Assembly (NCBI RefSeq): GCF_030272615.1
Contig: NC_081408.1
Coordinates: forward strand, 611,263,673-611,327,672
Source: Cryptomeria japonica
Lineage: Eukaryota; Streptophyta; Pinopsida; Cupressales; Cupressaceae
Direction: 5' to 3'
Length of the DNA stretch: 64,000 nt
This document shows, piece after piece, positions 21,958 through 35,205 of the stretch; the first letter of the stretch is position 1; the number at the start of each line of letters is the position of its first letter. Both the position numbers and the translations under genes were made by a program. The notes below the pieces were generated by a model. The model was given only the letters and a program-made list of their open reading frames with translations. It had not been told where the DNA came from and made no database searches.

Positions 21958-24771
21958 TATCTACATACATTACTTAGGACTTTCCAATGCCTTAAGTTCA
22001 TATAACAAGAAAAAAACATAAAGTAAAGGATGAGATACGTCCTTCGATCTACAATCCAAGCTATCTTCAATGCAATATTTAGAATGAATATGAGAACAAG
22101 ATTCATGTGCTTTTTCCATCCAACCTTGAAGCTTACACGTCCCCGAAATTCTTGGTCAATCAAGAATACCCGACCCTGCAGGAATTGCTTAGAAAAAAGA
22201 ATTCGATAAACAAGATGGAATCTGGTGCATGCCTAGAATGATACATTCATTTTCTATTTTCTAATTCCATTAAGAAACAAGCAAGATCAATCGAGGATAT
22301 GGTACAGAGCATAAATAAATCCATCTATTTCAATGGTCAATAAGTTACTTGAGTAAAATGTCATCCATAGCAATAAAAGATAGTTTGGAAAAGAAAACTA
22401 TTCTCTCTATGACTCCACATTCGGCACCCATCCCAGAAGGTAATCTTTCGAAACCCACAAGCATATCTAGCTTTTCTAATATTCATATGAAATTAGAACT
22501 AAGTACATGGAAGACAATCTTTCTTTTCTCAATTCTATCTTCCTATTCTTCACATGATAAAATTATAATATTTATAGAAAACAATCTTTCATTAAATAGA
22601 TATATAAGAAAGAATCTTTCATCTATAACCAATTACATCTAATAAGAAAACAATATTTTGCTTCTATCTTTTCTTGTAAATCAAGAATTAAAAATACAAA
22701 GGTGTAACAAATTTATGTATCTTTACATAAAAATTTAATAGAAAATGAGTACACATTATTTTATTCATTTCTCATAAATTCTAAATAGTGTAATCATACT
22801 TTAACTTGCATTCTATTTCTTATGGTTTCGAATTTCCATGTTTAGATCGCCTAAGTTCTCTATCTTTCCACATTTTTGGGTTTGTCTACCTCTTTCCTCG
22901 AATGACATATTTAGTTTGATACTAACATGTGGTTTTTTCATGATTTATGAATTCAACTAACTAATTTTAGTAATTTTCCATAACAACATTTAACATTATA
23001 AAAATTCATAATGTGCATTACCTATATGGCTTTTCAAACAAGATACCCAATAATCATCATAACTTCTAATGAAAGGATCAAATTCGGGAGTGTAACTCTT
23101 TTCTTCACAAAATCAAAATAAGCTTCAATTTTTAATAATTCCTTACCCTAGTATTTCATCTTCTTTGTGGTTTAATTTCAAAGTTTATGATGCACGAGCT
23201 CTCTATCCTCTTACTTAGTTTCTAAAGGGTTTGGTGATCTAATTTCTATGAGTTACACTATGTTTATCAACGAACTTTAAGAAAATATTTCATCATTGCA
23301 TCTTTATTTACATGAACGTACTTTAAAATAATTTAAAATGGTTTCACATCAGGAAATCGAATATCATGATTCTAATTCCTTCATTTGATTATTGTCTAAA
23401 TCTGAACAAAATAGAATATTCTTTTATCTTTTAGATCTCTACAACAAAACTTTGTTAGAATAGAGCCTAACTCTGACTGGTACTGTCGTTGTATATGATC
23501 TCTATTTGGTGTATTATTGTCTTCTTTCCAATTCACCAAGTTCTCAAGAATGTCATTGTTTCTCAAGCATATCTACTACTCTACCTTGTTCTGGTATTCG
23601 AATCTTTTCTAAGTATAGAAATAAGATGTCTTTTCTTTGTTTGTTGTTCCTTTTCCAATACTGTCGTTCTTCCCCTCTTACTCCAAACAATATTCTTTAT
23701 TTATACTAATTACATTCTAGGTTTCCTGCTATGTTTTCTCCTTAATTCGGGCTCACACTCCACTAGTATAATAGTTCTCCATGCCACCATGCAGCACATC
23801 TAACAACTACTTGGCCGCATAAGGCTTGTTGAAATGGTAAACTCCATGTCTACAGTTCGAAAACAACTTAAACACTACATCGTGGTTGGGTATTCCTTGA
23901 AAAATCTGTGTTTATCCTAAACACTATGTGTATGTTGTTGCATGATCACTATACTCATCGACTTTTACATGCAAGGTGGTTAGTTACCTGGAATAGCCCT
24001 TGTGGTGCCCACGTTTCACGCACATAGTCCTTATTTCATTCAAACCCTATGAGCTTGCCATGGTGTTTAATTGATATTAATATCGATCTCCCAATGCAAA
24101 CCGTTTCTACAAGTATTAGTGATTTTCCAAGTCTTAGTGTATGATTAGAACACTTCAAGTCGACTCCACTCATGTTGACTTCCTCTAACATGCATTCTAA
24201 TGCATTAATAAATATGTCAATATCTCAACAAGTCGATATTTATATATCGACAAAAATTTATATATACAACATAAACTAGTTTAACATGTTCTTTAATAAA
24301 TCATTTTCCATATATATATATATATATATATTGGATTTTAAGAAATGTCGATGAAAACTACTTATACCAAATTCATCATTCAAACAAACATTCAAATAAA
24401 GTCATTTAAATCATCTATCTTTGAATGATGCAAATTATAAACTCTAATGTGGTGTGTGAGATTCCATATATTCTAATGAAGTCCAAGAGCTAAAACAACT
24501 CTACTTGAATCATGTTCTTGCCCTCATTCGCGTTGACCTGATCCTTCATTCAATTGCACTTGATTGCTCATTAGCAATGATGATCCCAATTTCGTAATAA
24601 AAATAATACTTATCATTCAATTTGCATGTAAATCATTTCATTGCATTTGAACTCATATTTCATGATCATCTATTTCACTAAAAATTCCATTTCTTTTCAT
24701 TTAAATTTCATAAATAAAAAATAAGCATTATTTTCCTAATAAATAATTACAAATAAATATGGTTCGTGACA
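21958..24771 (-). mobile_element. 3' LTR of a minus-strand Ty3-gypsy element
   Basis: This block matches 28469-31855 over nearly its whole length, roughly 94 percent by eye in compared stretches. Read on the minus strand it begins TGTCACGAACC (24771 downward), directly after a purine tract. Compared with the right LTR it lacks the 907-bp nested solo LTR. It has extra sequence at about 23940-24330, including a (TA)n run. Its outer end is missing. Open frames of 60-105 codons on the plus strand are also present in the other copy, but differ mainly by amino-acid-changing substitutions, so they are not genes. Confidence 0.75.
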
Positions 24772-24786
24772 TCCTTTCCCTCTTGG
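24772..24786 (-). promoter_or_regulatory. Polypurine tract of the minus-strand gypsy element
   Basis: On the minus strand CCAAGAGGGAAAGGA lies immediately before TGTCACGAACC, the LTR start. This is the expected place and composition for the plus-strand DNA priming site. Confidence 0.65.
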
Positions 24787-24989
24787 AAGAGACATCGTCC
24801 CAATGTCTTATTATTTTATCAATAAGCACATAGTATCTCAACATCATAAAATGTTAACCATACATCATAGTCTAAAATCATAACATAAACAATAACAATA
24901 GCATCCATGCTTTCCAAGTTCACAACATGTAAATCAAGTCAGAGTATCAAGGTATCTTGTGCATTAATCAAATACTACTCTAAGAAAGT

Positions 24990-26110
24990 AGATGAGGAAA
25001 ATTGACAATCAATCATCTCAGCATCCTCCCATGTAGCACTATCCTTAGAATATTGGTCTCACAGGAACTTATACTGAATGAAATCTCTACTACGTAGCTT
25101 CACGCTACATTGATCTAGGATTCAGATGGGCTCCACTAGCACCACCCCTGGATCTTGTAACTGGATTTATAACTTCCAGCACATCAAAGGGTCCCACATA
25201 TCTTGGTACCAACTTTGATGATTTCCCAAATGAGATGGAGCTCTTACTAGGCTTGATCCTCAAAAGACTTTATATCTTGCAGCAAACTATTTGAAAGTCT
25301 TATTTCTATCAGAATAGATTTTTTGTCTATTGGCTGCCTCTTTCAATCTTGTCCTGATTAACTTCATTTTCTTATTCATTTCTTTGAACAAATTAGGACT
25401 AATAACATGATCATATCTTCCATTCTATCTCAACTAATGGGTGTGCGACACTTTCATCCATAGAGTGCCTCAAAAGGTGTCATCCCTTAAGATGCGTGAA
25501 AAGAGATTGTATGCAAACTCAACCAAAGGCAATACTTCTACCACTTGTACTACTGACCCATGCAATACATCTGTAGAAGAGCCTCCAAAACCTGATTAAC
25601 TCTTTCTATTTGGCCATCAGTTTGAGGATGATATACTGATATAAAGTTCAGTCTGATTCCCAATGTTGTGTTCAATGTTGTCAAAAATCTAAATGCCATC
25701 CTGGTATCCCTATTTGAAATAATAGTTTCTGGTATACCGAGCAATCGACATATCTCTTGCACAAATTTAGTTGCAAGAATAAATGATCCATCCTTAAAGA
25801 TTTCTAGGTATGAAATGTACAACCTTTGTCAATCTGTCAACGATAACCAAAATGGTATCATGCTTGATTTTGCTCATAGGTAACCCATGGGTAAAATCCT
25901 TATTGATTACTTGCCGCTTATACTCAAGTATGACATGTTGAAATTAAGGTCATGCTGGATGAACATGCTCAGCTTTCACTCGCTAGCATTCCAAACATTG
26001 TGCCATGTACACAATCAGTCTCTTTTCTTGAGTTTAGATAAAAAATACAAAGTTCTTAATTCAACTACCATTTTTGTCACTTCTGAAATGTTCTAAATAA
26101 GGTGTAATGT
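24990..26110 (-). pseudogene. Ty3-gypsy integrase and C-terminal domain remnant
   Basis: Read right to left, the integrase core has K-H-D-T-I-L-V-I-V-D-R-L-T-K-V-V-H-F (first catalytic Asp, near 25830). Then come G-I-P-E-T-I-I-S-N-R-D-T-R-M, where the usual catalytic S-D-R-D reads S-N-R-D, and Y-H-P-Q-T-D-G-Q-I-E-R-V-N-Q with the Glu kept. Next is the post-core domain: S-S-I-S-F-G-K-S-S-K-L-V-P-R-Y-V-G-P-F (about 25290-25170). Frameshifts near 25810 and between 25380 and 25550, plus stops, break it. Position between the LTRs shows it belongs to the 22-32 kb element. No RT or RNase H was found inside. Confidence 0.8.
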
Positions 26111-28240
26111 ATACCTTGTGCAATATTTATTTCCTTAAGTTTATGCCTCTGAGTGAGTACATCCTTCATTAACATTCCTAGTCACCATCAAACCCTATCT
26201 CATATCTATCTATGATCTGTAAAATCTTCTTCCAAAGCTTTCTTATCCTTTAGGTAATGTTTTTTTTCCAAGTGATTCCACAATAATTTCTATCTCAAGT
26301 TTGACTTCAAATTAACTATGGTAGACAAATATTTTCTTGGTCTAAGAGAATCTATCATTTGACTCTCTTCATATTCCAAATATTCCAATATTTAGACCAA
26401 CTAACTCCGTTTTAGTCCTCTGACTTTTAACAACCCATAAATATTTTGGAACTACTAAGTATTCCTTTAACTGACAACTAACAAGGTAATCATAATAATA
26501 AAAAATTTAGTGTAATAGCATATGTTGAGTATCTGCTAATGCAACCTATACTCAGCTAACTCTAAATGTGTCTTTTCGTCAAAGACCGCTTGTACTTGGA
26601 TGTCCAAGACTCCATCACCAACTTTTAATTAACAAAAGGCATCATACATGATCACATGATCTCAAGGATAGTAAGAACACAAATTTGTCTATCTTCTAAA
26701 TATATATATATACCTTTGTGAGACCTTCACACTTGTTTCTCATATTGAAGTCACTCAAACTACAAGTTATACACATACATTGGCATTTTGTCCTAACTAA
26801 CACAAACAACTATGCTTGGCACACTCTCTGACTTCTACTCCCTTGTACATTCTATCAGGGGTTCATTGTGAACATGATAGGGAATGAATACAATATGCAA
26901 ATCGAAAAACACTTTAAATTTTAATCCTTAGATTAGCCACCATAAGGAATAAGAGAAAAACATAATCAATTTCAACAGTAAATAATAAAATGTACATAAT
27001 GAAACAATAGGTCAAGTGTGACCAAGGGTCACAAAAATAGAGAGAAAATTGGTGACTCAACTAGTTACAAAGGAAAAATATTATTGGCTTAAGAAGTCAA
27101 TCCAATCCACATAACCAAAAATCAAAGAATTCATCAATAAACTAAATAAAGCATCAAACTGGATATATATCACATGAATGGTGTGACTAAGGGTAGTCAC
27201 ATGTGAGGGAGTGTCACAACACCTTGTGGTATCCTTTCCAAGGTGTGCTAAAGAGAATATCAAACATAGTACCAACATTTTCGATAAGGTCCACAAAACT
27301 TGAACACAGAAAAGAAGATGAAGTCTTAAGAAGGTTTCATCCATAATTTCTAGCCAAATAATATCTCCCTATAATATCTACTTTGTGCTCTATAGACATG
27401 GAGTATAATAGAATAGTATCTATATCTTTCACAAGGAAAAACTTATAATAATACTAGTTTAGGAACATAGTTCAATAAATCTAGCATCCAATGCGTCGAG
27501 GTTCTTAAGATAACTATCATCATTATATTAAATAAGGTCTAAACTATAGCTATATTGTATAAGAAACATAATTAAAGCATGCTCATCCCCACTCAGGAGA
27601 CTATTATCCAAGATATGTGTCCATTTATCAAATGCACAAAGTCTAGGAGATTCTCTACTTCCACTTATTACGACACCAAGTTGATTATAAAATAGCAACT
27701 TTATTTATTGATTGTTATAAATGACATTACATAGATATATCATTCTACTCATGGAGTCAATGGGATATATCCTTCCAACTCATCTGAACTAATTACAATA
27801 GACCCAAAAGTAAGATACTCGTATAGATGTTCTTCATTTTCTTTCATCTCCTTGATAGGATGTCAGACTAGTCTTATTTCCAAGAGATTCAATAGGTAAA
27901 ATTCCCTGTCCTAGCTCAGCATGATTAGTTATTTCTCATCTCTTTGGTTTAGGAGTTGATTCCTTTTTCCCTTCATCTAGAAGGTCATGAACTAGTTTCT
28001 CAATAGGAGGGAAAATTTCTTCTTCACTTAACCATCCTCCTCCTCTAGGGTGATTACCATCAATAGATCTATTAAAAGCTATGGGATCCTTCTTGACTCG
28101 TAGGTATTGTGCATTTCCTGCAATGGATTTATGAATCATTTTCTTTGTTCACACCATTTATGTAAGTTTCAACAAAAAGGTTGTTACACTCAAGGTTAAA
28201 TTTGCGAAGTGCCTCATAGGTCCTAGTGTTATAAACATAG
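26111..28240. other. Decayed interior of the gypsy element
   Basis: I find no protease, RT or RNase H in the 2.1 kb between the integrase and the primer site, so the interior is shortened or badly decayed. A minus-strand open frame of 67 codons at 27936-28139 lies where gag would start. It shows no recognisable gag motif and may be chance. A short TA run lies near 26700. Confidence 0.4.
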
Positions 28241-28253
28241 GGCTCTGATACCA
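28241..28253 (-). promoter_or_regulatory. Primer-binding site (initiator tRNA-Met type)
   Basis: The minus strand reads TGGTATCAGAGCC, the standard complement of the 3' end of plant initiator tRNA-Met. It lies three bases inside the right LTR. This fixes the element's orientation as minus and the right LTR as the 5' LTR. Confidence 0.8.
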
Positions 28254-28256
28254 AAA

Positions 28257-31200
28257 GGTAAATACATAAAACATTATAAATTTAATTATAAAATGAAATA
28301 CTCTTTATTCTTAAATAAACTCATAATTCATTTAATAAGTCTATTTTCTTCCATTCTTCCATTCTTACCTCTAAATGATCATTCATTAGATGTCATAACA
28401 TACACGAGGTTTCTATAAAGAGAAAATATTCTTTAACCAAGAAGAAAATGAAAGTAGTATCTCACACATATCTACATACATTACTTAGGACTTTCCAATG
28501 CCTTCAGTTCATATAACAAGAAAAAAACATAAAGTAAAGGATGAGATGCGTCTTTCAATCTACAATTCAAGTTATCTTCAATACAATCTTTAGAATGAAG
28601 ACAAGAACAAGATTTAGGTGTTTTTCCCAACCAACCTTGAAGCTTACACTTCCCTAGAATTCTTGGTCAATCAAGAATACCTGACCCTGCATGAATTGCT
28701 TAGCAAAAAGAATTCGATAGACAAGATGGAATCTGGTGCATGACTAGAATGATACATGCATTTTCTATTTTTAATTCCATTAAGAAACAAGAAAGATCAA
28801 TCGAGGATATGGTAGAGAGAATAAATAAATCCATCTATTTCAATGGTCAATAAGTTACTCGAGTAAAATGGCATGCATAGCAATAAAAGATAGTTTGGAA
28901 AAGAAAACTATTCTCTCTATGACTCCACATTCGGCACTCATCCCAGAAGGTAATCTTTCCAAACCCACAAGCATATCTAGCTTTTCTAATATTCATACGA
29001 AATCAAAACTAGGTACATGGAAGACAATCTTTCTTTTCTCAATTCTGGCTTCCTATTCTTCAAATGATAAAATTATAATATTTAAAGAAAACAATATTAT
29101 GTTAAATAGATATATAAGAAACAATCTTTCATCTATAACCAATTACATCTAATAAGAAAACAATCTTATGCTTCTATCTTTTCTTGTAAATCAAGAATTA
29201 AAAATACGAAGGTGTAACACATGTATGTATCTTTACATAAAAATTTAATAGAAAATGAGTACACATTCTTTTATTCATTTCTCATAAATTCTAAATAGTA
29301 TAATCATACTTTAACTTGCATTCTATTTCTTATGGTTTTGAATTTCCATGTTTAGATCGCCTAAGTTCTCTATATTTCCACGTGTTTTGGTTTGTTTACC
29401 TCTTTCCTTGAATAACATATTTAGTTTGATACTAACATGTGGTTTTTTCATGATTTATGAATTCAACTAACTAATTTTAGTAATTTTCCATAATAGCATT
29501 TAACATGATGAAAATTCAGAATGCAATACCTATATGTGTTGATGATTGTAGCTTCGGTCAAATTAATCTAACCAATGAAGTCATATATGTGAACAATTGA
29601 TATCTATCCTTTCATATAGTCTGATTGATGTATTTACCTTGATGATGTTTAATCATAACATGATTATGAATAATCATGTATATATATATATTTAATGATA
29701 TATATGGATATATATAATTAAATATAAACATACATGATTATTGTCATTATATATAAATCATGTAATTCTGGAGATGATTATAATCATCATTGCAAATCAC
29801 TAATCTATCTATGATTAAATGATAAAGAGAATCGAGCATGGAATGGATCGATTAAAGATCATTATGTGCTTAACCATTAATGAAGTCGATTATGTAAATC
29901 AATGAATTTGTTTGTATTGATTAGAAGTCTAACCAATATCGATTATGGAAATCGATGTCATATTAAACTATGTTATACGGACTACACCAAAATTTGATTA
30001 TGAAAATCAGTTAAATTACTAGTTATGAATGTCGATATATTGATCAATGGAATGATCAATATAATCGATCATCTTGCTAAAACAATTTGGTATTAATATG
30101 TGTTTAATATCAAACAAATACTAAATCGTTCATTGTTGTTTAATGGAGCATGTCTATGAAGAGACATGACCCCACGTGTATGTTCACGTGGAGGCATTTC
30201 TATTCATAGATGTCTAAGCAAAACGTATATAATATGGATAAAACCGATTCTAATGACAAGCACAGAAATCGATAAGTGCAAGACAAAGATATCTAACATA
30301 TTCTGATCAAATTGGACTAAGAGCATTCTCATTATTTCAGCGATAATATTGAAGGCATAGTTAACAAATATATTCAACTATACAAAGCAACAATAGAAAA
30401 GAAAATTAAAATTTATCTATAAACAAATCTGATAACTTTAACAATATGGATTTTCAAATGACATACCCAATAATCATCATAAACTTCTAATGCAAGGATC
30501 AAATTCGGGAATGTAACTCTTTTCTTCACAAAATTAAAATAAGCTTCAATTTTTAATAATTCCTTACCCTAGTATTTCATCTTCTTTTTGGTTTAATTTC
30601 AAAGTTTATAATGCACAAGCTCTCTATCCTCTTGCTCTATTTCTAGAGGGTTTGGTGATCTAATTTCTATGAGTTACACTATGTTTATCAACAAACTTTA
30701 AGAAAATATTTTATTATTGCATCTTTATTTACATGAACGTATTTAAAACAATTTTAAATGGTTTCATATCAGGAAATCGCATATCATGATTCTAATTCCT
30801 TCATTTGATTATTGTCTAAATCTAAACAAAATAGAACATTCTTTTATCTATTAGATCTCTACAACAAAACTTTGCTAGAATAGAGCCTACCTCTGACTGG
30901 TATTGTCGCTATATATGATCTTTGTTTGGTGTATTATTGCCTTCTTTCCACTTCACCATTACCAAGTTCTCAAGAATGTCATTGTTTCTTAGGCGTATCT
31001 ACTACTCTTCCTTGTTCCGGTATTCGACTCTTTTCTGAGTATAGAAATAAGATGTCTTTTCTCTGTTTGCAGTTCCTTATCCAATACCATTGTTCTTTCC
31101 CTCTTACTCCAAATAGTAGTCTTTATTTATGCTAATTACATGCTAGGTTTCCTACAACATTTTCTCCTTGATTCGGGCTCACACTCCATTGCTATAATAG

Positions 31201-31855
31201 TTTTCCATGCCACCATGCAGCACGTCTAACAGCTACTTGGCCACATAGGGCTTGTTGAAACGGTAAACTCCACGTCTACAATTTGAAAACAACTTAAACA
31301 CTGCATCATAGTTGGGTATCCTAAACAATATGTGTTTGTTGTTGTATGGTTGCATGGTCGCTATACACATATAATCATTTTTATTAATAATAAACTATAA
31401 AAATCAATCTTTCTTCAAATTAAAGAAAGGTCGATGAAAACTACTTATACCAAATTCATCATTCAAACAAAAATTCAAATAAAGTCATTTAAATCATCTA
31501 TCTTTGCAAGATGCAGATTATAAATTCTGATGTGGTGTGTGATATTCCATCTATTCTAACAAAGTCCAAGAGCTAAAACAACTCTACCTAAACCATGTTC
31601 TCACCTTCATTCGCTTCCACCCATTCCTGCATTCACTTGCACTCAATTGCTCATTAGCAATGACGATCCCAATTTCGTAATAAAAATAATATTGATCATT
31701 CAATTTGCATGTAAATCATTTCATTGCATTTGAACTCTTATATCATTATCATCTATTTCACTAAAAATTCCATTTCCATTTCATTTAAATTTTATAAATG
31801 AAAAATAAGAATTATTTTCCTAATAAATAATTACAAATAAATATGGTTCGTGACA
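28257..31855 (-). mobile_element. 5' LTR of the minus-strand gypsy element, with a nested solo LTR
   Basis: The LTR starts, in element orientation, at TGTCACGAACC (31855 downward) and ends next to the primer site. It is 3.6 kb as it stands and about 2.7 kb without the insertion at 29537-30443. It matches the left LTR from 28469 on; the innermost ~210 bp have no partner at the left. A segment near 31340-31365 is shortened relative to the left copy. Such long LTRs are known in some plant gypsy lineages. Confidence 0.75.
29537..30443. mobile_element. Solo LTR, 907 bp, TG...CA, TSD ATATG
   Basis: The block starts TGTTGATGATTGTAGC and ends TTTAACA, and ATATG lies on both sides (29532-29536 and 30444-30448). 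The left LTR has the uninterrupted site CCTATATGGCTTTTC near 23021-23035, so the insertion happened after the two LTRs separated. The interior is AT-rich, has repeated ATTATGAAAATC / ATCGAT words and no coding sequence. Confidence 0.88.
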
Positions 31856-32319
31856 ATGGATGCTTTTGGAGGCTGAGTTTTTTCTCTCATGAGGGTTATC
31901 TCAAGATATATCTTGTGTTATCTTGTGGCTTGTCTATTTGGTCTTTGCATTATGGTGATTTTGTAAGCTTGTATGCATGCTTTTCTCTCATGGGTTATGT
32001 AGGAAATGGATTAAATGTATGTGGGTTTAAAGCACTATTTCCTAACACACCCATCCCCATCTGAGTCCTATAGGGTGTTTAGCAAATAAAAGTCGAGACT
32101 TTGTACAAAAGCATTTAAATATCCAAGAGTCAAATCATAAGAGCATACAAGTAGTTATTGATTTCAATGACCCCAATCCTACTATTGGATTCTACAATTC
32201 AAATTTGGAGAAAGTGAAATTAAATGAAGCGCCAAGAATACACAATCCTCCAAAGGTAAGCAAAGAATGTAACCAGCAAATCTCTTTAAAAGTTCAAATG
32301 ATTAAAGAGCCTAAAGATC

Positions 32320-32880
32320 AAATATGAACCCTAAAATTCGATGGATCCAAGTCCATGCACGGGAATGGAGTAGGAGTAGAATTAATAGACATACGAGGAA
32401 AATCTTTTCTAGTTGCTTATCGATTGTAATTTTAATGGACTAATGATGTTGCAAAATATGAAGCATTGGTTTGTGATTTTTTACTGTCATTGAAGAAAAG
32501 GGTTAATATGTTGAGAGTCATGACTAACTCAAAGCTTTTAATTAGACAAATTAGGAAGCAATATGTTTGTCACTACAAAAGATTGTTGAGTTATAGAAAT
32601 AGGTTGTGGGATATAATTGAGAGCTTTGATGCTTTCAATACACAACATGTCTCTAATAAATTCAACCAAAGAGCATATGCATTGGAAATTGTCAAGCACA
32701 TTGGAGCCTTTATCAATGTCTAGTTTGAAGAAGTTAATTATTGAACTAGTATCAATGCCATTAGTTCCAAACAATGTGGGTAGCTTTCAAGTTTTTGACG
32801 ATGATAAGCATATCTTGGACTTCATTAGAAATTTGGTTGTTTTCAAAGCTCAAATAATGATAGGGAAGAGCTAGAAATTG
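32320..32880 (+). pseudogene. Gypsy RNase H fragment, copy 1
   Basis: The degenerate frame reads L-K-F-D-G-S-K-S-M-H-G-N-G-V-G, then D-V-A-K-Y-E-A-L and N-S-K-L-L-I-R-Q-I. It ends F-D-A-F-N-T-Q-H-V-S-N-K-F-N-Q-R-A-Y-A-L. This is the order of the additional RNase H of Tat/Athila-like Ty3-gypsy pol (F-D-G-S, N-x-A-E-Y-E-A-L, G-D-S-x-L-V, final N-R-x-A-D-A-L). The G-D-S position reads T-N-S, so a catalytic Asp is lost, and stops interrupt it. About 250 bp upstream reads like a pol linker but is too decayed to name. Confidence 0.65.
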
Positions 32881-33289
32881 AAGATGAAAGTGTTGTTAAT
32901 CTAAAAAGAAACACTATCCCTAAAGCGAAGGTTGAACTAGGAAGGCTATTAGACATAGATCAGATGATTCAAAGAAAAAGGGCATGCCAAAAGCTAATGG
33001 AGTGAAATGTGATACTCACAATCTTGCTTCTAAAGGTTTTTTATTAGCAAAGTGTGTACCCCCAAAGAAAGGTTAGGTATTATCAAAGCACTTAAAGATT
33101 ATTATCATGTCATTGCCTAGAGCTATGGATATTTGAAGACTTATGACACATCTATTATTACAAATATGAACCCTAACTAAACCATATATGTCAAAACTTG
33201 GTGACCAAAGCCTCGGGATCTTCAGTTCCTTATAATTTAAAATCTTTCAAAAAAGATATCATAATGTTGTAGAATTCTATTTGTGTTTG

Positions 33290-34184
33290 TATGCTCTTTA
33301 ATAAATCATTTTCCATGATTTTATTTATTTATATATAATGGATTTTCATAAAATAAAATAATTGAATTCCATAAAAATATTTACATATACAATAATTACA
33401 TACGTATTTATAAGTGTATGATCGAATTATTATTCGAACTCATATACATATATAATACGTATAATTATATATGTATATAAATATAATTATAGTAATAACT
33501 CAATTCAAATTTAATTATCTTTTATTTTTCTAATCATTATATAAATCTTATACGTATATATGTATGTGTATATACTTCATACATACATACATACATACAT
33601 ATGTCACTATCTAGAAATCACAAAGTAGAAATATAAGCATGATATAAATTTATACATTGTCTATACACAAAAGGCTCATTCAAACATCGAAATACACATA
33701 TAATCATTTTTTTTAATAATAAACTATAAAAATCAATCTTTCTTCGAATTAAATAAAGGTCTATGAAAACTACTTATACCAAATTCATCATTCAAACAAA
33801 CATTCAAATAAAGTCATTTAAATCATCTATCTTTGCAAGATGTAGATTATAAATTATGATGCGGTGTGTGATATTCCATCTATTCTAACAAAGTCCAAGA
33901 GCTAAAACAACTCTACCTGAACCATGTTCTCGCCTTCATTCGCTTCCACCTATTCCTACATTCACTTGCACTCAATTTCTCATTAGCAATGACGATCCCA
34001 ATTTTGTAATAAAAATAATATTGATCATTCAATTTACATGTAAATCATTGCATTGCATTTGAACTCTTAGTTCATTATCATCTATTTCACTAAAAAAGCC
34101 ATTTCCATTTCATTTAAATTTCATAAATGAAAAATAAGAATTATTTTCCTAATAAATAATTACAAATAAATATGGTTCGTGACA
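33290..34184 (-). mobile_element. Partial LTR of the 22-32 kb gypsy family
   Basis: Read on the minus strand it starts TGTCACGAACC at 34184, like the two larger LTRs, and is cut at 33290. It keeps a middle section (33300-33690, with a CATACATA run near 33575) that is shorter in the other copies. Its outer flank equals that of the 28-32 kb LTR because both lie in the tandem duplication. Confidence 0.65.
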
Positions 34185-34649
34185 ATGGATGCTTTTGGAG
34201 GCTGAGTTTTTCTCTCATGAGGGTTTTCTCAGGATATATCTTGTGTTATCTTGTGGGTTGTCTATTTGGTTTTGCATTATGGTGATTTTGTAAGCTTGTA
34301 TGCATGCTTTTCTCTCATGGGTTATGTAGGAAATGGATTAAATGTATGTGGGTTTAAAGCACTATTTCCTAACACACCCACCCCCATCTGAGTCCTATAG
34401 GGTGTTTAGCAAATAAAAGTCAAGACTTCGTACAAAATCATTTAACTATCCAAGAGTCAAATCATAAGAGCATACAAGTAGTTTTTGATTTCAATGACCC
34501 CAATCCTACTATTGGATTCTACAATTCAAATTTGGAGAAAGTGAAATTAAATGAAGCGCCACGAATACACAATCCTCCAAAGGTAAGCAGAGAATGTAAC
34601 CAGCAAATCTCTTTCAAAGTTTAAATGATTAAAGAGCCTAAAGATCAAA

Positions 34650-35205
34650 TATGGACCCTAAAATTCGATGGATCCAAGTCCATGCACAGGAATGGAGTAG
34701 GAGTAGAATTAATAGACCTGCGAGGAAAATCTTTTCTAGTTGCTTATCGATTGTAATTTCAATGGACTAATGATGTTGCAAAATATGAAGCATTGGTTTG
34801 TGATTTGTTATTTTCATTGAAGAAAAGGGTTAATATGTTGAGAGTCATGGCTAACTCAAAACTTTTAATTAGACAAATTAGGAAGCAATATGTTTGTCAC
34901 TACAAAAGATTGTTGAGTTATAGAAACAGGTTGTGGGATATAATTGAGAGCTTTGATGCTTTCAATACACATGTCTCTAAGAAATTTAACCAAAGAGCAT
35001 ATGCATTGCCAGTTGTCAAGCACATTGGAGCCTTTATCAATGTTTAGTTTGAAGAAGTTAATTATTGAACTAGTATCAATGCCATTAGTTCCAAACAATG
35101 TGGGTAGCTTTCAAGTTTTTGATGATGATACGCATATCTTGGACTTCATTAGAAATTTGGTTGTTTTCAAAGCTCAAGTAATGATAGGGAAGAGCTAGAA
35201 ATTGA
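34650..35205 (+). pseudogene. Gypsy RNase H fragment, copy 2
   Basis: This is the duplicate of 32320-32880, with the same L-K-F-D-G-S-K-S-M-H and F-D-A-F-N-T blocks. Two small differences are a 3-bp deletion after N-T and K-K-F-N for N-K-F-N. It carries stops at the same places, so it was already inactive when duplicated. Confidence 0.65.

Noticed and set aside
22349-22642. 97-codon plus-strand frame, also present as a 94-codon frame at 28868-29152
   Set aside because: Both lie in the two LTR copies. Comparing them, most differences change the amino acid and few are silent, which argues against a conserved protein.
23815-23880. tRNA-like word (GGCTTGTTGAAATGGTAAACTCC) in both LTR copies
   Set aside because: No cloverleaf, anticodon stem or T-loop pairing could be built; resemblance is superficial.
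27936-28139. 67-codon minus-strand frame near the primer-binding site as a gag start
   Set aside because: The position is right for gag, but no gag motif is visible and it is too short to support as a gene.
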